Below are positions 35,985-44,820 of a stretch of DNA of 64,000 nt, in pieces; position 1 is the stretch's first letter; every line of letters begins with the position of its first letter. Both the position numbers and the translations under genes were made by a program. Source of the DNA: Streptomyces hygroscopicus (GTDB taxonomy: Bacteria > Actinomycetota > Actinomycetes > Streptomycetales > Streptomycetaceae). The notes under the pieces are model-generated. The model had not been told where the DNA came from, made no database searches, and worked only from the letters and a program-made list of their open reading frames with translations. Where the stretch lies: NCBI GenBank assembly GCA_002021875.1, contig CP018627.1, positions 2,170,001-2,234,000 on the forward strand, read 5' to 3'.

Positions 35985-36566
35985 ATGACCGGCACCACAG
36001 AGAACCAGCAGGCCGCCCGGCGTTCCGACGCCACCCGCGCCACGATCCTCGCCGCGGCCCGCGAGCGGTTCGTGGCGGATGGCTACGAGAAGTCGACCAT
36101 CCGGGCCATCGCGCGCGACGCTCAGATCGACCCGTCGATGGTGATGCGCTACTACGGCAACAAGGCGGGCCTGTTCGCGGCGGCCGTCGCGATCGACCCC
36201 GGGCTGCCCGGCCTGCCCGTCGAACCGCGCGAGGAGATCGGCCGCACGCTGGTGCGCCGCTTCCTCACCCTGTGGGAGGAGAACGGGGAGCTCACCGCGC
36301 TGATGCGGGTCGGCGCCACCGACTCGGCCGCCGCCGAGCGCATGCAGAGCGTGCTGCGCGAGCAGTTGATCCCGCTGGCCCGCCGGGTGGGCCCCGAGCC
36401 GGAACAGGCGCCGGCGCGGGCGGCGCTGTGCGCCTCGACCGTGCTCGGGCTCGCGCTGACGCGCTACGTGCTGCGGTTCCCGGCGAGCATGGCGCTCGGC
36501 CGCGAGGAGATCGTGGACTGGCTCGGACCCACGGTCCAGCGGTATCTCACCGCACCCACGCCCTGA
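35985..36566 (+). CDS. TetR family transcriptional regulator
   Basis: A 193-residue regulator. The HTH (about 15-60) reads TRATILAAARERFVADGYEK, then IRAIARDAQIDPSMVMRYYG; the rest is a ligand-binding domain with EEIGRTLVRRFLTLWEE, ending in the TetR_C_17-like WLGPTVQRYLTA. TACGTT ends 6 bases before the ATG and no ribosome site is seen, so a leaderless message is likely. Several CCAAC/GTTGG palindromes upstream suggest autoregulation and control of the ABM gene. Confidence 0.9.
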   Translation: MTGTTENQQAARRSDATRATILAAARERFVADGYEKSTIRAIARDAQIDPSMVMRYYGNKAGLFAAAVAIDPGLPGLPVEPREEIGRTLVRRFLTLWEENGELTALMRVGATDSAAAERMQSVLREQLIPLARRVGPEPEQAPARAALCASTVLGLALTRYVLRFPASMALGREEIVDWLGPTVQRYLTAPTP

Positions 36567-36576
36567 AGAACGCGTC

Positions 36577-36616
36577 GAGGGCACCCACCGCGACCTCGGT
36601 CACGGCGGGTGCCCTC
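36577..36616 (+). terminator. hairpin after tetR
   Basis: GAGGGCACCC and GGGTGCCCTC (10-base arms) with a 20-base loop, 10 bases past the stop. Confidence 0.55.
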
Positions 36617-36629
36617 AAAGGGAAAGCCG

Positions 36630-37212
36630 AAAAGACTCGGCGCGCTCTTCGAAACCCTTGGCGTCAAGCGCCCCGACGCGGCCGGGAAACTCGCTGGGCG
36701 GGCTGTTCGCCCTGGAGCTGGGCCGACTCGGACTCGTACGGTCCGTCACCGCGCTGTCCCCGGCCCAGTTCTGGAACGAGACCGAGCGCCGCTACGCCTT
36801 CGGCGTGCTGTCCGCCATGCGGGCCGGCGCGCGGGTGCTGCCGCCGCCGCTGGTGGCCTGGCTGGCCCGCGGCGCCGCCGGAGGGGCCGCGCTGACCGGC
36901 GCCATCTACGCCCGGCCCGCGCGGCGTTCACCGGCCGCGGGCGTCGCCGAGACGCGGGCGATGCGTGAGGCGGTCGGCTTCGACGCCACGCTGACCGCCG
37001 GAAACGCCGAGCTGTTCACGCATGACATCCCCGATGTCCCGGTCACCATCGCCTGGGGCTCGCGCGACCGGGTGCTGCCGCGCCGCCAGGGCGTCCGCGC
37101 CAAGCGGGTCATCCCCGGCGCCCGGCTGGTCCGCCTCCCCGGCTGCGGCCACGTGCCCATTTGCGACGACCCCGCGCTGGTCGCCCGCGTCATCCTGGAC
37201 GGCAGCCGCTGA
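36630..37212 (+). pseudogene. alpha/beta hydrolase remnant, 5'-truncated and frameshifted
   Basis: From about 36630 one frame reads RLGALFETLGVKRPDAAG; the next frame continues NSLGGLFALELGRLG. A normal gene would read GCCGGGAACTCG here, but the sequence at 36681-36692 has one extra A in the AAA run, which breaks the frame just before the nucleophile Ser. The C-terminal half is intact, with PVTIAWGSRDRVLP (Asp) and LPGCGHVPICDD (His). The first ~90 residues with the oxyanion His-Gly are missing. Confidence 0.75.
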
Positions 37213-37271
37213 CGACCGGCTTTCCGCCCGGCACCCCGGATCTCCCGCTGTTCCCGCGCGCCGCCCGGTCC

Positions 37272-37302
37272 GCGGCCCCGTGGGTGTTCCGTACGGGGCC
37301 GC
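37272..37302. terminator. hairpin between hydrolase remnant and phoD
   Basis: GCGGCCCCGT and ACGGGGCCGC (10-base arms) with an 11-base loop, 19 bases from the phoD stop. It probably terminates phoD. Confidence 0.55.
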
Positions 37303-37320
37303 GCACCGCGCCGCATACGG

Positions 37321-38910
37321 CTACTGGCCGACCAGACCCGGCCGCAGGACCTTGGTGAAGAGCACCTTGCCGCCGTCCTCGCGCAGCCGGACCGTCATCT
37401 CGGCGCTGTCGCCGTCGATGTCCACCTCGCCGTAGAACTGGAAGCCCTCGGCGGGCGAGACGTTCGCCACGGTCGGCGCCTTGACGAAGGGCTGCTCGGG
37501 GCCGAACGTGCCGTCCAGCTTCACCGAGGGGAAGGCACCCGCGTTCAGCGGACCGGAGACGAACTCCCAGAACGGCGCGAAGTCCTTGAACGCCGCCCGC
37601 GAGGGGTCGTAGTGCTGCGCCGAGGTGTAGTGGACGTCCGCCGTCAGCCACACCGTGCCGGTGATCTTCCGGTGCTTGATGTGCCGGAGCAGGTCGGCCA
37701 TCTGCAGCTCACGGCCGAGCGGGGCGCCCGGGTCGCCCTGCGCGACGGCCTCGAAGTCGGTGTTCCCGTCCGGGACCACCAGACCCAGCGGCATATCGCA
37801 GGCGATGACCTTCCACACCGCGCGCGACCGCGACAGCTCGCGCTTGAGCCACCCCAGCTGCTCGGCGCCGAGGATGCCCTGGGCGTCCTCCGGCTGACGG
37901 CCCGGCGAGTTGGGGTCGCGGTACGTGCGGCAGTCCAGCACGAAGACGTCCAGCAGCGGGCCGTGGTGCTGGACCCGGTAGACGCGGCCGCTCGCGTCCG
38001 GCCGCAGCGTGCTGATCGGGAAGTACTCGGCGAACGCCTGGCGCGCGCGGGCGGCCAGCACGTCGACGTTCTTCTCGGTGTAGCGGTCGTCGACCAGGAT
38101 CTCGCCCGGGTACCAGTTGTTGAGCACCTCGTGGTCGTCCCACTGGGTGATGGTCGGCACCTCGGCGTGGAAGCGGCGCAGCGCGGAGTCGAGCAGGTTG
38201 TAGCGGAAGTTGCCGCGGTACTCGTCGAGCGTCTCGGCGACCTTGGTCTTCTCCGGGGTGATGAGATTGCGCCAGGTGGAACCGTCGGGCAGCTTGACGG
38301 TCTCGGTCATCGGGCCGTCGGCGTAGATGTTGTCGCCGCTGCACAGGAAGAAGTCCGGCTCGCGGCGGCGCATCTCCTCGAAGATGCGGTAGCCGCCGTG
38401 GTCCGGGTTGATGCCCCAGCCCTGCCCCGCCAGATCGCCCGACCAGACGAAACGCACGTCCTTACGGCGCTCGGGAACCGTGCGGAACGTGCCGTGGACC
38501 GGCTCACTGGTGCGGCGCGGGTCCTCCGGGTCGGCCAGCAGCACCCGGTAGTGCACCTGGCTCCCGGCGGGCAGGCCGTGCAGCGCGGTGCGCCCGGTGA
38601 AGTCGGTGCCGGGGCCGACCAGCGGGCCCCGCCACCGCTTGGCCCGCGTGAAGGACTCGGTCGCGGACGTCTCCACGATCATGCGGGCCGGACGGTCGGA
38701 GCGGACCCACACCAGCCCCGAAGACGTTGTCACATCGCCCACCTGAACGCCCCACTGGGCGCTCGGACGCCCCGACAGCGCCTGAGCGGGCGCGCCGGAC
38801 GCCGCCGACGCGGCCGATGCCACGGCGGGCACCGCGAGCGCCGCCGACGCGGCCGCCGATCCCTGCAGTACCGTGCGCCGTCCGATCCCTCTGCCGGATT
38901 CCCGCCCCAT
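37321..38910 (-). CDS. phoD: PhoD-family alkaline phosphatase/phosphodiesterase, Tat-exported
   Basis: A 529-residue secreted phosphoesterase. The N-terminus carries a Tat signal (GRRTVLQGSAAASAALAVP, cleavage near ASAAS). The PhoD N-terminal beta domain (about 45-150) is followed by the metallophosphatase core with FVWSGDLAGQGWGIN, FFLCSGDNIYADGP, TQWDDHEVLNNW, FVLDCRTYRD and WLTADVHY. Calcium/iron-dependent PhoD enzymes release phosphate from phospho-mono- and diesters outside the cell. GGAGG lies 7 bases before the ATG. An 11-base direct repeat upstream resembles a PHO box. Confidence 0.9.
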   Translation of the reverse strand: MGRESGRGIGRRTVLQGSAAASAALAVPAVASAASAASGAPAQALSGRPSAQWGVQVGDVTTSSGLVWVRSDRPARMIVETSATESFTRAKRWRGPLVGPGTDFTGRTALHGLPAGSQVHYRVLLADPEDPRRTSEPVHGTFRTVPERRKDVRFVWSGDLAGQGWGINPDHGGYRIFEEMRRREPDFFLCSGDNIYADGPMTETVKLPDGSTWRNLITPEKTKVAETLDEYRGNFRYNLLDSALRRFHAEVPTITQWDDHEVLNNWYPGEILVDDRYTEKNVDVLAARARQAFAEYFPISTLRPDASGRVYRVQHHGPLLDVFVLDCRTYRDPNSPGRQPEDAQGILGAEQLGWLKRELSRSRAVWKVIACDMPLGLVVPDGNTDFEAVAQGDPGAPLGRELQMADLLRHIKHRKITGTVWLTADVHYTSAQHYDPSRAAFKDFAPFWEFVSGPLNAGAFPSVKLDGTFGPEQPFVKAPTVANVSPAEGFQFYGEVDIDGDSAEMTVRLREDGGKVLFTKVLRPGLVGQ

Positions 38911-38977
38911 GGTGCCCTCCAGTTGCTCGTAGAACTGCTGTGCTGTTGTGTTTGTTATCGGTGCAAGATGCCGCTCT

Positions 38978-38995
38978 TACGAACGCCCAGTGAAT
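38978..38995 (-). promoter_or_regulatory. possible PHO box upstream of phoD
   Basis: On the minus strand ATTCACT and GTTCGTA start 11 bases apart, the spacing of PhoP direct repeats (GTTCACC consensus), 68-85 bases before the ATG. The match is partial. Confidence 0.3.
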
Positions 38996-39043
38996 AACCG
39001 TGCGCCCGCACCGGGAAAGTGCCCCGCGCGGCGTCCCCGAGAA

Positions 39044-39098
39044 GGCACCGTAAGGGCGCCACGTTCCCGCGCTGGGCACCGTAAGGGCGCCACGTTCC
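39044..39098 (+). repeat. 24-base direct repeat with 31-base period
   Basis: Identical 24-base copies (39044-39067 and 39075-39098, beginning GGCACCGTAAGGGCGCC) lie in the phoD/DUF1990 gap. Each contains GGCGCC and a CCGTAAGG core; a third weak CCATAAGG follows at 39110. Confidence 0.65.
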
Positions 39099-39137
39099 GG
39101 CGCCGCTCGCCATAAGGCCGCCGCGTACCGTACGGGC

Positions 39138-39671
39138 ATGGGATCCACCGACACCCCCGGCCCGGCCTCCCGTCTCACCTACCCGGAGGTGGGCGCCACC
39201 CGGCGGTGGCCGCTGCCCGCCGGCTATCGCCATCTGCGGGTGCGGACCCGTATCGGCCACGGGCGGGGCACCTTCGAGGCGGCCGGGCGGGCGGTCATGG
39301 ACTGGCGGATGCACCGGGCGGTGGGGGTGTCGATCCGCGCCACGGTTCCGGTCGCCACCCCGGGCCGGCCGGTCGTGGTGGGCCTGGGGGTCGGGCGGCT
39401 GCGGCTGCGCGCGCCGTGCGAGGTGGTGTGGACGGTAGCGGAGGAGACGCGGACCGGCTTCGCGTACGGCACGCTGCCCGGCCATCCGGAGCGCGGCGAG
39501 GAGTCGTTCCTGGTGGATCTGGAGCCGGATGGCTCGGTGGTGCTGACGGTGACGGCGTTCAGCCGCCCGGACTCCTGGTTCAGCCGGGCCGGCGGGCCGC
39601 TGGTGCCGCTCTTCCAGCGGGCGTACGCACGGCGTTGCGGCAGGGTACTGCGCAGGTGGGCGGTAGGGTGA
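39138..39671 (+). CDS. DUF1990 family protein
   Basis: A 177-residue protein matching DUF1990: LTYPEVGATR at the start, GTFEAAGRAVMDWRMHRA, and a C-terminal EESFLVDLEPDGSVVLTVTAFSRP. The fold resembles lipid- or ligand-binding START-like proteins; function unknown. It is a single gene in a region of short repeats. Confidence 0.8.
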   Translation: MGSTDTPGPASRLTYPEVGATRRWPLPAGYRHLRVRTRIGHGRGTFEAAGRAVMDWRMHRAVGVSIRATVPVATPGRPVVVGLGVGRLRLRAPCEVVWTVAEETRTGFAYGTLPGHPERGEESFLVDLEPDGSVVLTVTAFSRPDSWFSRAGGPLVPLFQRAYARRCGRVLRRWAVG

Positions 39672-39794
39672 CGGAACCTCGGACTTCAACCTTTTGATTT
39701 CGGACAAAATAAGCTTCTGTTATCAGATGCGCCCTTAACCCATAGGTCACAGTCCGTTCGTGATCACGCAACACCTGTGCGCGAGGGTGTTTGC

Positions 39795-41063
39795 ATGACA
39801 TTTCGAGTGACCCCCGAGCCCCCTTCCCGGCACCGCCCCCGCTGGCGGCACGAGCTGGTCGCATGGTGGTCACGGCGCCAGGACCACGCGCCGCCGGGCA
39901 GCTCACCCTCGCCCGCGGCCGACGCGCGAACCGCCCACGCCGCGGGCGCCCCGGAGACCACGGCCCCCGAGGCCACCACGCTGTGGCGGATGCGCACGAC
40001 CGTAAGAGACGAGCCGGGCACCCTCGCCGCGCTCTGCGCGGCGCTGGCCGGGCACCGGGTCGACATCCTGGCCCTGCAGACCCATCCGCTGCCCGACGGC
40101 ACGGTGGACGAGTTCCTGCTGCGCGCGCCCGAGGCCCTGCCGTCCACCGAGCTGACCGACGCCGTCGCGGCCTCGGGCGGCAGCGACACCTGGGTCGAGC
40201 GGGCCGACACTCACGACCTGGTGGACGCGCCGACCCAGGCGCTGACCCTGGCCACCCGTACCGCCCTGGACGCCGCCGAACTCCCGCTCGCCCTGCGTCA
40301 GTTGTTCGGCCGCTGCACCATCCGCTCGGTTCCCGCCAAGTCCTTCAGCGGCCGCTCCCTGGAGAGCACACCGCCCGCCGAAGGTGTCCTGGAGGAGACC
40401 GTGATGCGGCTGCGCGATCCGTCCGGCGGCGCGATCGTCATCGAGCGGCCGTATCTGCCGTTCACCCCGACCGAGTTCGCCCGGGCCCGCGCGCTGGTCG
40501 AGCTGGACGCCCGGCTCGGCTCGCGGATCCCGCACGACGGTGATGTGCTGACGCTGCCCGAGGGCAACGCCATCACCGTGCGCCGCGCCGGCACCGGCGA
40601 CCTGGCCGCGGCCCGCGAGATGCACGTCCGCTGCTCCCCCGCGACGCTCGGGCTGCGCTACCACGGACCGGTCGGCGACGCCGACCGCTACCTCGCCCAT
40701 CTGCTGAGTCCGCGCTTCGGCCGCACCCTGGCCGCGTACACCGCCTCCGGGCGGCTGGTCGCCCTCGGCCATCTGCTCTGGGACGGGGACGAGGCCGAGG
40801 TCGCGCTGATCGTCGAGGACGAGTGGCAGCGGCGCGGCGTCGGCGGGGAGCTGCTGCGGCGGCTGGTCGCGATGGCCGCCGAGACCGGCTACGAGAGCGT
40901 CTACGCCGTCACCCAGTCGGCCAACACCGGCATGGTGACCGCGATGCGCTCCCTCGAACTGCCGCTGGACTACCAGATCGAGCAGGGCACGCTGGTGATC
41001 AGCGCCTGCCTGGACCCGGCACCGGCACCGGCACCGGTCCCCCCGCTGCCGCACTCGCGCTGA
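39795..41063 (+). CDS. ACT domain-GNAT acetyltransferase fusion
   Basis: A 422-residue cytoplasmic protein. Residues about 65-135 form an ACT-like ligand-binding domain (TTVRDEPGTLAALCAALAGH); a middle segment of about 110 residues is unassigned; about 260-395 is a GNAT domain (ITVRRAGTGDLAAAREMHVR, EDEWQRRGVGGELLRRLV). This fits an acetyltransferase regulated by an amino acid. ATG 39795 has GAGGG upstream. The tail is Pro-Ala-rich and overlaps the convergent PLP gene by 65 bases. Confidence 0.85.
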   Translation: MTFRVTPEPPSRHRPRWRHELVAWWSRRQDHAPPGSSPSPAADARTAHAAGAPETTAPEATTLWRMRTTVRDEPGTLAALCAALAGHRVDILALQTHPLPDGTVDEFLLRAPEALPSTELTDAVAASGGSDTWVERADTHDLVDAPTQALTLATRTALDAAELPLALRQLFGRCTIRSVPAKSFSGRSLESTPPAEGVLEETVMRLRDPSGGAIVIERPYLPFTPTEFARARALVELDARLGSRIPHDGDVLTLPEGNAITVRRAGTGDLAAAREMHVRCSPATLGLRYHGPVGDADRYLAHLLSPRFGRTLAAYTASGRLVALGHLLWDGDEAEVALIVEDEWQRRGVGGELLRRLVAMAAETGYESVYAVTQSANTGMVTAMRSLELPLDYQIEQGTLVISACLDPAPAPAPVPPLPHSR

Positions 41064-42327
41064 GACCGGCGGGGACATCGCTGTAGGCCGCGCGCTCCGC
41101 CCGGTGGGCGCCGCGCCCCGCCGGGCCGCCGTCGAGCGCCTGGTCCAGATCGCGCCACACATCCTCGACGTCCTCGAGCCCGACCGACATCCGCAGCAGC
41201 CGGTCGCCGATCCCCGAGGAGTGGCGGTCCCCCTCGGCCACGATCCGGTGGCTGATGGAGGCCGGGTGCTGGATGAGGGTGTCCACACTGCCCAGGCTGA
41301 CCGCCGGGGTGATCAGCCGCACCCCGGAGATCACCGCATGCGGATCGCCGCGGGTCTCGAAGGCGACCATCGCCCCGCCGATCCGCGGATAGTGGACGCG
41401 GGCCACCCGGGGATCGGCGGCCAGCCGCCGGGCCAGCTCGGCCGCGGTCGCCGAGGCGGCCCGCATCCGTACGGGCAGCGTGGACAGTCCGCGCAGCAGC
41501 AGATATCCGGCGAGTGGATGCAGCACCCCGCCGGTGGCGAACCGCACCTGCCGCAGCACCCGGGCGAACTCCTCGTCGCAGGCCACCACGCCGCCCATCA
41601 CATCGCCGTGTCCGCCGAGGTACTTGGTGGCGCTGTGCAGGACCGCGCTCGCGCCCCGCTCGGCCGGGCGCTGCAGCACCGGTGTGGCGAAGGTGTTGTC
41701 CGCGAGCAGCGGGACCGTGCCGCAGGAGTGGGCGACGGCCCGCAGGTCGACTTCGGCGAGTGTCGGATTGGCCGGGGTCTCCACCATGACGAGGCCGGTG
41801 TCGGGGCGTATCGCCTCCGCGATCCCGGCCGGATCCACCCAGGTGACCTCGGTGCCCAGCAGCCCGGCGTCCAGCAGATGGTCGCTGCATCCGTACAGCG
41901 GGCGGACCGCGACCACATGCCGCAGCCCCTGGGCCCCGCGCGCCAGCAGACACGCGCTGAGCGCCGCCATGCCGCTGGCGAACGCGACCGCGCTCTCGGT
42001 GCCCTCCAGCCGGGCCAGGGCGGTCTCGAAGCGGGCCACGGTGGGATTGTCCAGGCGGGCGTAGACGGGCGGGCCGTCCGGCCGGGCGCCGGTGGCGGCG
42101 AACGCGTCGATCCTGGCGGCCTCCTGGCGGCTGTCGTACGACGGGTAGGTCGTCGACAGGTCCAGGGGTACGGCGTGCAGTCCCATGGCCGGAAGGTCCT
42201 CGCGCCCGGCATGGACGGCCTCGGTGGCGAACGCGCGTCCGGCCTCGCCGCGCGAGCCGTGGCTGCCCGGCGCGACCCCCATACCCTCCGTGCTCTCCAT
42301 GCTCTCCGTGCTCTCCCTGATGTCCAT
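40999..42327 (-). CDS. PLP-dependent transsulfuration-type enzyme (Cys/Met metabolism)
   Basis: A 442-residue member of the cystathionine gamma-synthase/gamma-lyase family. Visible are TEAVHAGRED, VYARLDNPTVARFE, AFASGMAALSA, VMVETPANPTL, LADNTFATPVLQRP and the PLP Lys in HSATKYLGGHGD (about 234), ending with LLRMSVGLEDVEDVW. Lyase, synthase and methionine gamma-lyase activities cannot be told apart here. The N-terminus has a short MES-TE repeat and the C-terminal tail PVPVPVPGP is encoded by a GGTGCC microsatellite. It is divergent from an Lrp gene that probably regulates it. Confidence 0.9.
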   Translation of the reverse strand: MDIRESTESMESTEGMGVAPGSHGSRGEAGRAFATEAVHAGREDLPAMGLHAVPLDLSTTYPSYDSRQEAARIDAFAATGARPDGPPVYARLDNPTVARFETALARLEGTESAVAFASGMAALSACLLARGAQGLRHVVAVRPLYGCSDHLLDAGLLGTEVTWVDPAGIAEAIRPDTGLVMVETPANPTLAEVDLRAVAHSCGTVPLLADNTFATPVLQRPAERGASAVLHSATKYLGGHGDVMGGVVACDEEFARVLRQVRFATGGVLHPLAGYLLLRGLSTLPVRMRAASATAAELARRLAADPRVARVHYPRIGGAMVAFETRGDPHAVISGVRLITPAVSLGSVDTLIQHPASISHRIVAEGDRHSSGIGDRLLRMSVGLEDVEDVWRDLDQALDGGPAGRGAHRAERAAYSDVPAGLSASAAAGGPVPVPVPGPGRR

Positions 42328-42386
42328 GCGTGAAGGGTGAACAACCACCGGACTCTCGCGGCTGACGTCCGTGCTACGTTCGGCCG

Positions 42387-42881
42387 ATGGCCGAAACCAT
42401 CGCTCTCGATCCGGTGGACCTCCAGATTCTGCGGCTGCTGCAGAACGACGCCCGGACCACCTACCGCGATCTGGCCGCCCAGGTCGGCGTGGCGCCTTCG
42501 ACCTGTCTGGACCGGGTGGCCCGGCTGCGCCGCTCCGGCGTGATTCTCGGCCATGAACTCCGCCTGGACCCCACCAAACTGGGACGCGGTCTCGAGGCCC
42601 TGCTCTCGGTCCAGCTACGGCCCCACCGCCGGGAGCTGGTCGGCCCGTTCGTGGAGCGGATCCGGGCGCTGCCCGAGTCCCGGGCGCTGTTCCATCTGGC
42701 CGGGCCGGACGACTATCTGGTGCATGTCGCGGTGGCCGACACCGCCGATCTGCAGCGGCTGGTGCTGGACGAGTTCACCTCGCGCCGGGAGGTGGCCCGG
42801 GTCGAGACCCGGCTGATCTTCCAGCAGTGGAGCTGCGGCCCGCTGCTGCCGCCCGCCCGGGACGGCTCAGCAATCTCGTAG
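42387..42881 (+). CDS. Lrp/AsnC family regulator
   Basis: A 164-residue regulator: N-terminal HTH (DPVDLQILRLLQNDARTTYR, then VAPSTCLDRVARLRRSGVI) and a C-terminal RAM/ACT domain that senses amino acids (RALFHLAGPDDYLVHVAVAD). TACGTT ends 9 bases before the ATG with no ribosome site, hinting at a leaderless message. Only 59 bases separate it from the divergent PLP enzyme gene, a classical regulator/target arrangement. Confidence 0.92.
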   Translation: MAETIALDPVDLQILRLLQNDARTTYRDLAAQVGVAPSTCLDRVARLRRSGVILGHELRLDPTKLGRGLEALLSVQLRPHRRELVGPFVERIRALPESRALFHLAGPDDYLVHVAVADTADLQRLVLDEFTSRREVARVETRLIFQQWSCGPLLPPARDGSAIS

Positions 42882-42954
42882 CACACCTCTGTTCCCGCTC
42901 GTCACACTCCCGTGGTGCTGACGCCGCACCCCGGAACGTACGAGGATGGGCCGC

Positions 42955-44637
42955 ATGTCCGATACCAAGAACGCTCCGCTGCCCCGTCAGGTCGCCGACA
43001 GCTATGTCGACGCCCTCATCGAACTCGACCCGATCACCGGCACCTACCTGGGCGTTCCCGAGAGCTCCCGGCGCCTCCCGGACTTCTCGCCCGACGGGGC
43101 CGAGGCCGTCGCCGACCTCTCCCGCACCACCCTGGCGCGGCTGGCCGAGGCCGAGGCGCGCCCCGGGGCGGACAGCGACGCCGAGCGCCGCTGCGCCCGG
43201 CTGCTGCGGGAGCGGCTGACCGCCGAGCTCGCCGTGCACGACGCCCATGAGGGGCTGCGCGCGGTCAGCAACCTGAGTTCCCCGCTGCACTCGGTGCGCG
43301 GCATCTTCACGGTGATGCCCAGCGAGACCGAGGAGGACTGGTCGGCCGTCGCGGCCCGGCTGCGCGCCGTACCGGCCGCGCTGGAGGGATACCGCGCCTC
43401 GCTCGCCGAGGGGCTGCGGCGGAGTCTGCCGGCCGGTCCCCGGCAGGTGGCCACGGTCCTCGATCAGTTGACGGAGTGGATCGGCACGGACGGCGGCTGG
43501 TTCGCCGACTTCACCGCCGAGGGTCCCGACGCGCTGCGCGGTGAGCTGGACGAGGCCGCCGCCACGGCGACGGGCGCGCTGGTCGCGCTCCGCGACTGGC
43601 TGCGCGAGACATACGCCCCGGCCATCGAGGGCGCAGCCGATGTGGTGGGGCGCGAGCGCTACCGCCGCTGGGCCCGGATGTGGAACGGCACCGATCTCGA
43701 CCTGGACGAGGCGTATGCGTACGGCTGGTCGGAATTCCACCGTATCCACGCCGAGATGCGCACCGAGGCCGAGAAGATCCTGCCCGGTGCCAACCCGTGG
43801 GAGGCGCTGCGCCACCTCGACACCCACGGTGCGCATATCGAGGGCGTCGAGGAGACGCGGGTGTGGCTGCAGGAGCTGATGGACGAGGCCATCGAGGAGC
43901 TGAACGGCACCCACTTCGACCTGGCCGAGCGGGTCAAGCGGGTCGAGTCGATGATCGCCCCGCCGGGCAGCGCGGCGGCGCCGTACTACACCCAGCCGTC
44001 GGTGGACTTCTCCCGCCCCGGCCGGACCTGGCTGCCCACGATGGGCGAGACCCGCTTCCCCGTCTACGACCTGGTCTCCACCTGGTACCACGAGGGCGTC
44101 CCCGGCCACCATCTGCAGCTCGCCCAGTGGGCGCACGTCTCCGACCAGCTCTCCCGCTACCAGGCCACGGTCGGCATGGTCAGCGCCAACGCCGAGGGCT
44201 GGGCGCTGTACGCGGAGCGGCTCATGGACGAGCTGGGCTTCCTGTCGGACCCGGAGCGGCGGCTGGGCTATCTGGACGCGCAGATGATGCGGGCGCTGCG
44301 GGTGATCGTCGACATCGGGATGCATCTGGAGCTGGAGATCCCCGCCGATTCGCCCTTCCACCCCGGTGAGCGGTGGACTCCGGAGCTGGCGCGCGAGTTC
44401 TTCGGGCTGCACTGCGGCCGTCCGGCGGAGTTCCTCGACAGTGAGCTGGTGCGCTATCTGGGCATGCCGGGCCAGGCAATCGGCTACAAGCTGGGCGAGC
44501 GGGCCTGGCTGACGGGGCGGGAGGCGGCCCGTAAGGCGCACGGCGACGCCTTCGACGCCAAGAAGTGGCATATGGCGGCGCTGTCGCAGGGTTCGCTGGG
44601 TCTTGACGACCTGGTGGAGGAGCTGTCGGCGCTCTGA
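42955..44637 (+). CDS. DUF885 family zinc-metallopeptidase-like protein
   Basis: A 560-residue soluble protein without signal peptide. The metal-binding motif is YHEGVPGHHLQLA (H-E-x-x-x-G-H-H), and the downstream NAEGWALYAERLMDE supplies the Glu. DUF885 members are carboxypeptidase-like with a mostly helical fold. ATG 42955 is preferred to 42946 because GAGG then lies 9 bases upstream. Substrate unknown. Confidence 0.88.
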   Translation: MSDTKNAPLPRQVADSYVDALIELDPITGTYLGVPESSRRLPDFSPDGAEAVADLSRTTLARLAEAEARPGADSDAERRCARLLRERLTAELAVHDAHEGLRAVSNLSSPLHSVRGIFTVMPSETEEDWSAVAARLRAVPAALEGYRASLAEGLRRSLPAGPRQVATVLDQLTEWIGTDGGWFADFTAEGPDALRGELDEAAATATGALVALRDWLRETYAPAIEGAADVVGRERYRRWARMWNGTDLDLDEAYAYGWSEFHRIHAEMRTEAEKILPGANPWEALRHLDTHGAHIEGVEETRVWLQELMDEAIEELNGTHFDLAERVKRVESMIAPPGSAAAPYYTQPSVDFSRPGRTWLPTMGETRFPVYDLVSTWYHEGVPGHHLQLAQWAHVSDQLSRYQATVGMVSANAEGWALYAERLMDELGFLSDPERRLGYLDAQMMRALRVIVDIGMHLELEIPADSPFHPGERWTPELAREFFGLHCGRPAEFLDSELVRYLGMPGQAIGYKLGERAWLTGREAARKAHGDAFDAKKWHMAALSQGSLGLDDLVEELSAL

Positions 44638-44684
44638 GCTTTTACTGAGCGCCGACGGGCGGGCCGCAATCCTTACGGCGTGCG

Positions 44685-44820
44685 GCCCGCCCACCCGCTG
44701 GAGCGCGGACCCGCCCACCCGCTGGAGCGCAGGCCCGCGTTCCCGCTGGAGCGCAGGCCCGCCCTGGAGCGCAGGCCCGCCCACCCGCTAGAGCTTGGAC
44801 CCGCCCACCCGCTAGAGCGC
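44685..44820 (-). repeat. tandem repeat of about 24 bases at the sbcC stop codon
   Basis: Six imperfect units of the type GCCCGCCCACCCGCTGGAGC, one shortened to 18 bases. The last unit contains the sbcC stop (CTAG), and two units carry the same CTAGAGC. It fills most of the 174-base gap after the DUF885 gene. Confidence 0.75.
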
